Source of the DNA: Liquidambar formosana
Lineage: Eukaryota > Streptophyta > Magnoliopsida > Saxifragales > Altingiaceae
Direction of reading: 5' to 3'
NCBI GenBank assembly: GCA_039720395.1
Contig: CM077824.1
Coordinates: forward strand, 25,249,278 to 25,313,277
Length of the DNA stretch: 64,000 bases
How positions within the stretch are numbered: the stretch's first letter is position 1; the number at the start of each line of letters is the position of its first letter. Below, in pieces: positions 53,428 through 64,000 of the stretch. The position numbers were made by a program, and so were the translations under genes. Under the pieces are notes generated by a model. The model ran no database searches. It was not told where the DNA came from and saw only the letters and a list, made by a program, of their open reading frames with translations.

Positions 53428-55124
53428 GAAGCCCCTCATTGGTGAACAAGTTTCACTTGCGAGCCAATGATCAAAGAACAACCCATTTTTGTTTGATGGA
53501 TTAACCTCATTAATACCAACAAACTCAAATGGAATCAAAAGGATGGACTTCGTTATATCCAAGCATGCGATGATTTCATCGAAGCTAATAATTGATTGCA
53601 TACCAACATTCGTTGGTGCGCTCATGCAAATGCCTTTACCATGCACTAATTGCATTAGTGATATAACAACGCATTCTTGCTTGATGGATTAATCTCATTA
53701 ATACCAACAAACTCAAATAGAACCATAAGGATGGACTTCGTCATATCCAAGCATGCGACGATTTCATCGAAGCAAAGAATTGAATGCATTTCTATGCATG
53801 CCAACATTCGTTGGTGCGCTCATGCAAATGCCTTTACCATGCACTAATTGCATTAGTGATATCCACATGGTCTTCTCATGATGCAAAGCTAGTTGCACTA
53901 GTGCATCACAAGGTACCCTACCAATCTCATTGGCATTCTCAAAAATGAGTTATTTCATAACTCATAAATCATCATTTTATGTGAATTATTGGTGAATCGA
54001 ATGTCCATCAATTCAAAACCAAGGCATTTCATGCCAGTCTCACTGGGGATAACAAATGTGGTGAGTTATTTCATAACTCATGACTCATCAAATTATGATT
54101 TCATGCCACTTTCTGTGGAAGTAACAAAGATATGGAGTTATTGCATAACTCATGTATCATTTCATGTGAAATTGTGATTTCATGCCACTTTCTGTGGAAG
54201 TAACAAAGATGGGGAGTTATTGCATAACTCATGGATCATTTCATGCCACTTTCTGTGGAAGTAACAAAGATGGGGAGTTATTGCATAACTCATGAATCGT
54301 CATTTCATGTGAAGTTGTGCCACTTTCTGTGGAAGTAACAAAGACAGGGAGTTATTGCATAACTCATGGATCGTCATTTCATGTGAAATTGTGATTTCAT
54401 GCCACTTTCTGTGGAAGTAACAAAGACAGGGAGTTATTGCATAACTCATGAATCGTCATTTCATGTGAAGTTGTGCCACTTTCTGTGGAAGTAATAAAGA
54501 TGGGGAGTTATTGCATAACTCATGAATCATCATTTCATGTGAAATTGTGCCACTTTCTGTGGAAGTAACAAAGACGGGGAGTTATTGCATAACTCATGGA
54601 TCGTCGTTTCATGTGAAATTGTCTTTATCACATGATATGAGACCCAATTGCAAGTCAATTGATTCAAAATCAAGCTCATTTCTTATCATTTTATGTGAAA
54701 CCATCCTTATCACATGGAATGACAATGTACTGGGAGTCATTTAACTCCAAATCAAGTGCATTTCATGTGAAATTGTCTTTATCACATGAAATGATAATGT
54801 ATTGAGAGTCGTTCAACTCTAAATCAAGTGCATGTGAAATTGTCTTTATCACATGAAATGATAATGTATTGAGAGTCATTCAACTCAAAATCAAGTTCAT
54901 TACTTATCATTTCATGTGAAATTATCTTTAACACATGAAATGACATTGAATTGAGAGTTAATTGATTGAAAATCAAGCTTATTTCATGTCATTTCATGTG
55001 AAATTATCTTTATCACATGATACAACATTGATTTTGAAAGTCAATTGATTGAAAAACAAAGTGCATTTCATGCCCTCTTTACAAAGATAGCAAGTTACTT
55101 CGTAACTAGCATAGCTCGTGAATC
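53428..55124 (-). mobile_element. GypA-3 internal region, 3' part
   Basis: Reverse complement of GypA-1 2989-4657: the ~197-bp duplication (about 53480-53870), tandem repeats with GAGTTAT/ATAACTC dyads (about 53940-54620; nine or so units) and TTTCATGTGAAA dyads to 55090. Interrupted at 55124 by CopA-10. The antisense exon seen in GypA-1 would lie beyond CopA-10. Confidence 0.88.
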
Positions 55125-56783
55125 TGTTGGGAATCGAACAAGAGGGAAAAATACAAAGGCGGAATATAAAAAAATTTTTCCTACGATTCCCAATCCCATG
55201 AATCTAACTATGCATAACACAAAATCAAACCCTAACTACGAAGAGGGTTAGAACACTTACAGGATTTTTGTCTTCTCCGTTTTGCTCCAAGCTTCTACTC
55301 CGGACAGCGGTGAATGAGCAGCCCAAGTGTGCTGCCTCCAACGGTATCCACACCTAGCTAGAGCTTCAAGCCTTTTCTTTCTTCTTCCTTGTTATTGCTA
55401 GAGGTGGAGAAGAGAGAGAGAGAGAAGAGAGCCTCCAAAGAGCTGGACGGCTAGGGTTTATTGTGCAAGCCTCTTATGCCATGTCACACATAAGTGTGAC
55501 TTATATAGGCAGCCCACTAAAGGGGGCTGGCCATGGGGAAGAAACCCTAATAGGGTTATGTGTAATTACTCTTAATTGCACATTAACCCCTATTATTTGT
55601 ATCAAATACAAATAGGCCCATAAAGAACTATTCTTTATTCACTAAAACCCTTTCTCTCATAGACTTTAAAGCCCTTCTTGCATGATCAGTGTGTGACCCA
55701 TTGGGTTCACATCATTAAGTAGTAGGAATAGCACAAGGTGTGCACAATGGAACTCTTTCCATTTAGGGTCTAATTGGAACTCCTTCCAATTCCCTAATTG
55801 ATTATAACTCACTTATATCAATTAGGGCTTCTACTAACCATGAGTAACACCTAGCATATGGCTCATGGTGTGGTCCTTAATGAGGTGAATAGTCATTTAC
55901 AAAGAACCCTTCTGTTATAGTTTATAGGTTACAATTGCATCCTTCCTTCAACACAATGTCTCCAATTGAACTAATAGGACATGGAAGTCTGTCAAGTCCC
56001 TAGTTCAATTACTTTATACTCATTCATAGATATCAACTCATTGATGAACTCATGAAACTCTTTTCATATTCATCCTACCATGGCCATGGATTTAATGAGT
56101 TATATTATGAATGCTATATGAGACATTCTCTCTCTTTTCCTGAGAGTGATGGATCCCTTGTTGATCACTCACATGCCTTCACACACATAGCAGTGGGGCC
56201 AATGAACACCTTTGCAGACCCTTGAATAGGATCTGCACTTAGTGTTATCAAACTTCTAAAGCTACATGCATAAGGCAACTATGGTGTCTCAGGTCTAAGG
56301 ATTACTTGTACCACTATAACAATGAGAAACTGATTGATAGGCAGGATAAAACTCCATTCAGTTTATCTCGTATCTTTGGTCACATTCAGTGTACCTATTC
56401 TCGTAATAGGCACCCACTTGTTGGTTGTAGTGTCTCCACACAAATAGCTTGAGACTAGCTATCCTCCTATAGAGTCAACCTAACAAGTGCTAGTCCTATG
56501 GTTCATTATTGTCCATCATAGTGAACCTTCAACTAGGAATGCTTTAGGAGTTTAGTATAGAGATATATCTATAGTCTCAAAATTACAACTCTTTGTAATT
56601 CCATATTCTCAACTCTAACTCCATGGACATATTATGTAAATATAAATGATGCATATAAACATAATAGAATAAGCCCTTTTATTAAATCAATAATAAATGT
56701 GACATACATAAATGAAATCAAATGATTGTTCCTAATCCCTAAACAATCATCTCCATGATTGGCTCTAGGGCATAATCCTAACA
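55125..56783 (-). repeat. CopA-10 3' LTR (1659 bp)
   Basis: TGTTGGGAATCGAAC...ATAATCCTAACA on plus. Donor GTAAGT at 55260-55255. TATATAAG on minus near 55506-55499. U3 palindrome CCATGGCCATGG near 56079-56090. Confidence 0.95.
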
Positions 56784-56795
56784 ATCTCCCACTTG

Positions 56796-59695
56796 CACTA
56801 AAGCCAATTGACCATGTATCGCATACCTATCTTCTCAAGATGTTGGTCTTAGACATAACCAATTATGTTTTAAAGCTTTAGTCAGTAGGTCTACAAAAAC
56901 TTATGTAGATAATATCTTCTGTAATGTATCTATTACCTTTTCCAATGATTCCTCTAATCACTTGGAATTGCCGCTTTATGTGTTTGGACTTTTGATGAGA
57001 CCGTGATTCCTATACTTGAGCTATAGACCCATTGTTGTCACAAAACAAGGTGTGGGTAACTCAATGGAAGGAACAACTCCAAGTTCTAAATGAACTTATA
57101 GATCCAAACAGTCTCCTAGACAATGCGACAATTAATTCACCCTTAATAATGGAATCCACTGTATCTTTCATACAGTTCTTCCATTAAGTATTTCACCAAC
57201 TAAAGTGAATATAAAATATACCCCATATGGATTATATCCAAATCCATATACCCATCTACTATGAGTTTACAATTTCCATATACAATCCAATATTCCAAAT
57301 TTGAATTGATAGATAACTATTTGTAACAATTACAACATAATAGATATCAGGTTCAATACATAGTGTAAAATAAGGCTTCTTAACACTTTAAGAATCTTAC
57401 TTGTGTTATCCTAGGGCACATGCCCTTGAATAATGAATTCTTATCTGAAGTAAATTAGACCTCCCTTAGAATTCTCCATGTTGAACTCCTTCAACATTTC
57501 AACTATGTTTGATGATTTGGAAATACTTAGCAATCTGTATGATCTATCTCTATAGATCTTATTGGATGCTTTTGCCAAATCTTTCATGAATTAGTTTTTC
57601 TCCAAAAACTAAAACTTTACATTAGATAACATTCATATATCATTCATAATGATTATGATGTCATCCATACTTAGGATAAAGAAAAACGATTGCACTCCCA
57701 CTAACCTTTTATACACTCATGGTCCATCTATACAATGAGAGAAATCAAACAATTTGATTACTTCAACTTTATAGATGTTCTAATTATGAGAACCTTGTAG
57801 TCTATTAATAGACTTCTATAACTTACACACTTTTATGGTTTTTCACCATTTGATATAACATCTTTATATCCTTTTTGACATATCTCATATTCAAAATGTG
57901 TGTTTATAGATAACAAGATCCAAATGGATTTCAGCATAACTATTATCAAACAAGTTTCTTTATAGACAACTTTTTGCCTATGTTGAAAACATTCTTAAAT
58001 AGCCAAGCCTTTTAGGTCTCTACCTGTCCATATTGGATTTAATGACTCTTAGTCATTTCTCAAGTTGATGTCAAACATCGCCTAATCATAATCAATAGGA
58101 TTATCTTGGTGATCTTTATCACCAAAGAACAATTCTTTCACATTCTAATGGAGATACAATATCTCTCTTATGTTAAAGAAATATCCAATTTGATCTATGA
58201 AAAGAATGTGGTGTAATTAAAGGTTTTGCCTCAATAGGGGCAAGGGTTGGATCTTTGTTGGTTTGTGGCTTTACAAACAATTCTGTAAATTCTATCTACT
58301 TTTGCATCTTTCTTGAATGAACTCTTTATCAAGAAAATCCAGCAATCATCCTAATGGACAACTTTTGTTCATTAGAGTAATAGAAATACTATCCCAACCA
58401 CTTTTAGGATATACCACAATTCAACACTTGCTTGACCTTATTTCCAGATTGTCTACATTATGTTTCCAGACAAACGTAGCACAAGCCCAAGCCTTAACTT
58501 CTTTAAGTTGGGTTTTTTCCCATATCATATCTGATATAATTGGGACAAAACTGGAGTGAACCCTAAATTATCAATATGTAGCAATTTTAAGGTATATCCT
58601 AGATGGATACATTAGTAAAACTCATCATGGATCAAACCATATCTTAATAGGGTTCAATTCATTCTCTTAGATTCACCATTGAGCTATGGTATTCTAAGAT
58701 GAGTCTACTGTAATTGAATGCGTGCTCTACATGACTATATACATCACAATGTATTAGTCAAATTATAAATGTAACTCTTTCACTTCACCAAGTAAAAGAT
58801 GGGTTTGGTCATCTCATAACCAAATCATAATCGTTACATTTAAATGAGAGTCTCTACATCTCTTGTATTCTCGAAATACGTTGCATTCGCTCTAATTAGT
58901 CATTTAAATTCAGAAATCAAATTTCTAGAATGTCTTAAATGACCTAGTTAAGAAATAAGTTCCCAAAATTAATCTAGCAACTCTTGCTCTATTAAAATTT
59001 TTAAAGGTAACTTATTATCTACTTAACTTTCTGCTTCGATTTAGATTACACTAGAATCCAAAAACCAAGAAGCAGAACTAACCAACAATTTAGTTAGAGC
59101 ATGAACCAAAACTTCAAAAGTTTGGTTCTTCTAGGAAGACTGATACTTTATCAAGTTCCCTTTACAATACCTTATGTTTACTACAAAATAATTATATTTC
59201 TTTGTCTTTGACTTTTCAAGACTTGCTTTCCTCTATGCTTCCATTTTAAATCACATCTAGCTTCTCAAGCTATTCTATGTGATTAATCATTTTTCAAAAG
59301 AATGATTATTAATAAACAACTTTTATTACATCCTAGTCCAGAAGAAGTCCTTTACAAGTACTATACTTTATAGTATTATTTTACTCACAATACAACCTTT
59401 GTAGGTGATGTAGGACATCAAAGGCACTTGCATTAACTAATTTTGCTTCTGAAGCTCATTAGTCATAAATACTATCATATAGTATGGCAACAAGATGCCA
59501 ATTGCGCATAGTGTCTTTTTCTTCTTAGGATGTTTTATGGAGGGCCTTTAATAAAAGGCCTAATAGCATATAAACAATCTTTTGGAATTGAGAACAATTC
59601 TCAATTTCCTAAGTCAAGCAAAGAAATCGGGTTTAGTCAAACTATCAATATCCTATATTAGGAAATAGGGGTTTTGAGGTGAGTAATTAGGTAAT
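56796..59695 (-). pseudogene. CopA-10 gag-pol remnant, highly degenerate
   Basis: On minus, after the acceptor at 59697-59696, gag sequence starts with ATT in place of ATG and is broken and deleted. The protease start near 59060-59085 reads SASWFLDSSVI and then a stop; the Asp is kept but DSS replaces DSG. Scattered integrase/RT-like stretches follow, and the end (56800-56945) matches the RNase H tail VDLLTKALKHN. No frame longer than about 60 codons was seen in sense. Confidence 0.75.
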
Positions 59696-59845
59696 CTACA
59701 TAAACAAAGAATTAGATTTCATTTTTATCCATAATGATTGGGTCTTTAATCATATGGTACCTCCCACTATTTTATCAAATTCCATACACCCTCTAATGGA
59801 ATTCGGGAATCTCATTCCTAATGGGGATTGGGGTCCCACTGTGAC

Positions 59846-60163
59846 CTAGAAGCCTCACATGTTAGTTTCTTGACTTCTAACCCACAATAAGAAGACAACT
59901 CTTTGTCTATTGCTTCATAAGCAAGTTCCAATCATTTTGCCTCTAGGGAACATACACCTCACATGTTAGTTTCTTGGAATACTTCCCTAGTTAAGTTAAA
60001 CCCATCATTCACACAGGTATGTTTCGCCAAATATATACCTCACATGTTAGTTTCTTGGTATATACCAGTTTAGGCACCCCATGATATCTCATATGTGATA
60101 GTTTCAAGTAATGTCTTTAACATGGGTAGCTCCTACATGTCTGCAGCCAGGTACCCACATTAA
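59846..60163 (-). other. CopA-10 pre-gag hairpin array (constant loop, different stems)
   Basis: On minus: 60163-60117, 60066-60030 (loop 60056-60040), 59990-59943 (CTAGGGAAGTATTCC/GGTGTATGTTCCCTAG; loop 59975-59959) and 59880-59846 (loop 59871-59855). All three constant loops read AAGAAACTAACATGTGA although the neighbouring gag has decayed. Confidence 0.8.
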
Positions 60164-63144
60164 GGGACGTTAGATGATCCTATAATGATGGAAGGCAATG
60201 AAGAATTCATTCCCCAATGACTTCTCCATTTTCAACTTAATATTAAATAAGAGGGGTTTTAAAGGGTCTCATCAAATTAACATGCATCCTATGTATCAAA
60301 ATTTAAACATATAAATTATGCTATTTATAATCATACATCTCATGCTATTATAAATCATACATCGCATGCTATTATATATCAACATATATAAAGTACCATA
60401 TTTTGATATTAGTCCCTAAGTGAATAGGTAACATATACCAAACTATGGTATTGGAGCTAATACAATTCTCTCATAAATTTAAGCTCCCACTATGATGATT
60501 ATGGACTTTGAGAGGATTCAATCCAAGCCAATAGATTGAATCCAAGGTCTAAGGTGGGTGTAGGTGATCGTAAAATAAACCATTCGTAACATGCATGCTT
60601 TCTTGAAACACTTCTCTAAGCTTTCAAGTCCTTCAATCTGCTCCCTTGGCTTTATGGTCTCCACCATTGGCTTGTTGGGCTCTATCATGCTCCTTTGGGT
60701 CCACCATGCTCCTTAGTGCGCTCTCGATTACATAACATTTACATAATTTAAAGAAAGGGATACATAAGGGGAATGTGGGGTACATAAGAGAATGATAGAG
60801 AGAGAGGGAGAGGGAAGGTGGCATGCAAGCCCCAAATAAATTACATCACCTTAATAAAATTACAACTCTTGTAAATAATAACATCCCATTCATAAGACGG
60901 CCAATCACAATTGGTTTAAAGGGTATAGTCCATAATCATCATCCAAACACATACATACAATCTCATTGCATAATGTAAAGAAAAACTGTAAGCATTAAAA
61001 CATATGGGCATTATGGTAATTCTCTTGAATGATTTACATTAATCTCATTAATGCATCCTAATCTTATTAGGTTTTAACAAAAATATCCAGAATTAAATAA
61101 AGTCTTAACATTTAAGACATTACAGTTTCAATTAATCAAATTAATTTAAAACATGTAAAGTTTCCTAAAATAACTCTAATATCCAATATTAGGGTTTCCT
61201 TAATTAAACAAAACAATTTCATTTAATTAAGAATTTCCAGATTTTAATTTAATCCCTAATTGTGTTTTAAACCATTTAAAACATTATAAAATTAATCAAT
61301 ATTAATTAAATAATTAATATAGGAATTAAATAAAATCATTAAAATGATGAATTAGTGTATTAGGGTTTCCTAAAACCCTAAACCCTAAATGCATAACCCT
61401 AAACCCTAAATGCAAGCCCTAATCATTAAATGCCTTATGATTGGTCATTTAATGACCAATCATTAAAACCCTAGGTTCATACGGTATTTAATAAAAGGGA
61501 TTAGGGTTTCATTAATGCCAAATAGGGTATTTATTACCCTTAATTAATTACACTAATTAGGGTTATCAAAAACCCTAACCCTAGACATCATTAATGGTAT
61601 TAATTATGCCCTAACAATTAATAACCATGATTGGTCATTTAATGACCAATCATTAACTCTTAATTAAGGTAATTAATATTCCAATTAGGGTTTTAATTAA
61701 TGCCATAATGAAATTAGGGTTTCATCATTAACTCAAAATTAGGGTTTCATCCTTAACTCTATGCAGCCGTCACTACCAGGGGGCTGCCTGAGCTTGGCTA
61801 GGCTGCCATGGCCACCAACGACTGTGGGAGGCCATGGCCAGCCATGGGAGAACATCCTAGGGGTGTGGGACAAGCCTCTGAACACGTGAGAAGTGGTGGA
61901 AGTGGCTGCCATCATCAAGAACAATCAGGGTTTCCAAAACCCATTGCTGGAGCCATTGTTGCAGACCTTGAAGGTCACAATAGCTTCTAAATCCTTATCA
62001 ATTCGACTCCTCCATTGAAACCAGCTTCTGTATCATGTCCCTACATGAAATACTAAGCTAATAGAAGAGGTTTGGATGATCAAATCATCACCAAGTGTTC
62101 TAAACAATTAAAACAACAGTAGGCTGCCCAGAATTTGACAGCATACTGTCCATGGTCAGAAATTGATTTAAAACCCAGCAAGATGAATGAATTAGGCACC
62201 AAACGAATTTTCCCAGTATCCTACATGTCTTAGGAAACTAATGCAATTGGTTTCATGCAATTTGGAGTTCCCTAACTCAAGTTCTAATCAAAACTCCATT
62301 GATGACTTTTCTGCAGAGAAAATCTGCTATGCTGTTCATGAAAAATTTTCAAACTTTTTGAATCTTTTTCCATCAAAACCTTTTTGAAACTTAAAGAAAA
62401 TCATATACACATGATATATAATGATCGTACAATGATCTTCCATCATAAATACAGCAGCTTTAATTAGAATTAATTGCAAGAACCTTAGGGTTCTAAAACC
62501 CAGATTCAGCCTCCATGGTGTTCTTCTCCTTCTTCCTTCTGTTCTAGCATCTTAATCCAATTATGATGCATCTAAATGCTTGGGAACCTTTCCCTACCAT
62601 GTCTAGAACATAAGCCAAGTGGTGGCAACCATTGCCATGCCTTTGATCTCCATCAATAACTCAAAGTTGTGGCTATTGCATCATTCCCGAGCAAAACTGT
62701 CTTTCTAGACAGCCTGTAGTAAAAAATTCATAACTTTCACTACAGAACTCGGATTGACGCACCGTTTGTTGGGTTGGAAAGCTTATTCAAAGAGCTTTCT
62801 AACCATATATGGCTCGAAAATTTTGGAGAAGAACTCTGAATTCGGCAGGCAAAACAAGATGACGGTTTTTCATGGCAACCATGAAAACTGTTCATAACAG
62901 TTTTATAAAACCCTAGTTTCCTTATTCTTCTTCTCCAAACTCAAACCCTATGCAACCTATTGCATCCATGGATACACTTAACCATCAATTAGAAGAGGAG
63001 TAGAAGAGAATTGACCTAGGGTTCCAAACCCTAGGTTCAGCCATGGAGGAAAACCAATTATGCAGAAAAATTTTCCAGATTTTTGAATCATTCAACTACA
63101 CCATAATTAGCAGCCCATATGTATTTTGTATTATGCATAATCAT

Positions 63145-63157
63145 GGCTCTGATACCA
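63145..63157 (-). other. CopA-10 primer-binding site (initiator tRNA-Met)
   Basis: TGGTATCAGAGCC on minus, one base from the LTR at 63159. Confidence 0.93.
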
Positions 63158-63158
63158 C

Positions 63159-64000
63159 TGTTGGGAATCGAACAAGAGGGAAAAATACAAAGGCGGAATA
63201 TAAAAAAATTTTTCCTACGATTCCCAATCCCATGAATCTAACTATGCATAACACAAAATCAAACCCTAACTACGAAGAGGGTTAGAACACTTACAGGATT
63301 TTTGTCTTCTCCGTTTTGCTCCAAGCTTCTACTCCGGACAGCGGTGAATGAGCAGCCCAAGTGTGCTGCCTCCAACGGTATCCACACCTAGCTAGAGCTT
63401 CAAGCCTTTTCTTTCTTCTTCCTTGTTATTGCTAGAGGTGGAGAAGAGAGAGAGAGAGAAGAGAGCCTCCAAAGAGCTGGACGGCTAGGGTTTATTGTGC
63501 AAGCCTCTTATGCCATGTCACACATAAGTGTGACTTATATAGGCAGCCCACTAAAGGGGGCTGGCCATGGGGAAGAAACCCTAATAGGGTTATGTGTAAT
63601 TACTCTTAATTGCACATTAACCCCTATTATTTGTATCAAATACAAATAGGCCCATAAAGAACTATTCTTTATTCACTAAAACCCTTTCTCTCATAGACTT
63701 TAAAGCCCTTCTTGCATGATCAGTGTGTGACCCATTGGGTTCACATCATTAAGTAGTAGGAATAGCACAAGGTGTGCACAATGGAACTCTTTCCATTTAG
63801 GGTCTAATTGGAACTCCTTCCAATTCCCTAATTGATTATAACTCACTTATATCAATTAGGGCTTCTACTAACCATGAGTAACACCTAGCATATGGCTCAT
63901 GGTGTGGTCCTTAATGAGGTGAATAGTCATTTACAAAGAACCCTTCTGTTATAGTTTATAGGTTACAATTGCATCCTTCCTTCAACACAATGTCTCCAAT
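63159..64000 (-). repeat. CopA-10 5' LTR, partial (842 bp in window)
   Basis: Identical base for base to 55125-55966 by eye, offset 8034, with no indel. Donor GTAAGT at 63294-63289. Expected to end near 64817. Confidence 0.95.

Larger units (their letters stand above)
59696..63294 (-). other. CopA-10 putative leader intron (3599 nt)
   Basis: Donor GTAAGT at 63294-63289; acceptor TTTGTTTATGTAG with AG at 59697-59696. Landmarks: palindromes 61437-61463 and 61627-61653, CCCTAAA-like runs 61370-61420, 21-nt repeat short ORF 60633-60824, hairpin array 59846-60163. Motif-based prediction. Confidence 0.5.
55125..64000 (-). mobile_element. CopA-10: very young, non-coding copia element, runs off the window
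   Basis: 3' LTR 55125-56783, polypurine tract 56784-56795, degenerate internal region, PBS 63145-63157, 5' LTR from 63159 onward. The two LTRs are identical over the 842 bp where both are visible. Left flank GAATC (55120-55124) predicts the same 5 bp after about 64817. No gag or pol frame is open. Confidence 0.94.

Overview
The window is plant nuclear DNA made almost wholly of nested LTR retrotransposons. Evidence: initiator-tRNA-Met primer-binding sites, purine-rich tracts, 5-bp target duplications, copia and Ty3/gypsy domains, a plant mobile domain (PMD) gene with GT..AG introns and CCCTAAA-type repeats. No intact host gene, rRNA, tRNA or CRISPR array was seen. The species cannot be fixed from the sequence; an angiosperm is the safe statement.

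Families (names are mine). CopA: a copia family with ~1.65-1.69 kb LTRs (TGTTAGG...CCCAACA) and a leader of ~3.6 kb before gag. GypA: a Ty3/gypsy family with ~3.0 kb LTRs (TGTCACACC...GGTTCACA) and a tandem-repeat tract before the 3' LTR. GypB: a Ty3/gypsy pol with two RNase H domains (Tat-like).

Layout: 1-1821 3' end of CopA-1 (+), next to 1822-7666 3' part and 3' LTR of GypA-1 (+), next to 7667-15816 CopA-2 (-); 15817-18889 an island with two degraded minus-strand genes (a DUF7745-like ORF with a TATA box, and a six-exon PMD gene); 18890-24491 CopA-3 (+), followed by an inverted CopA LTR 24492-26143 and an LTR fragment 26144-27306; 27307-28083 plus 40848-43302 GypB (-), split by a solo GypA LTR (28084-40847, duplication CTTAG) which itself holds the complete CopA-6 (29350-39089, minus, duplication GAATT); 43303-45193 end of CopA-7 (+); 45194-45820 a CopA leader piece (-); 45821-50456 CopA-9 (+); 50457-55124 GypA-3 (-); 55125 to the window end CopA-10 (-), whose two LTRs are identical wherever both are visible.

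The most interesting structure is the CopA leader. All nine LTR copies that include this part of U5 keep a GTAAGT splice donor, and an acceptor-like TTTATATGTAG/TTTATGTAG lies about 10 nt before the gag start position. Splicing would remove ~3.6 kb. Inside that putative intron, just upstream of gag, are three hairpins with the same 17-nt loop (AAGAAACUAACAUGUGA) on stems of different sequence, plus a fourth hairpin whose loop repeats the self-complementary hexamer ACAUGU. This looks like a retroviral arrangement in which packaging and dimerisation signals lie downstream of the splice donor, so only unspliced genomic RNA carries them. CopA coding regions are broken (gag start lost, protease Asp altered, RT core missing), yet the newest insertion is very young, so the family appears to be moved in trans.
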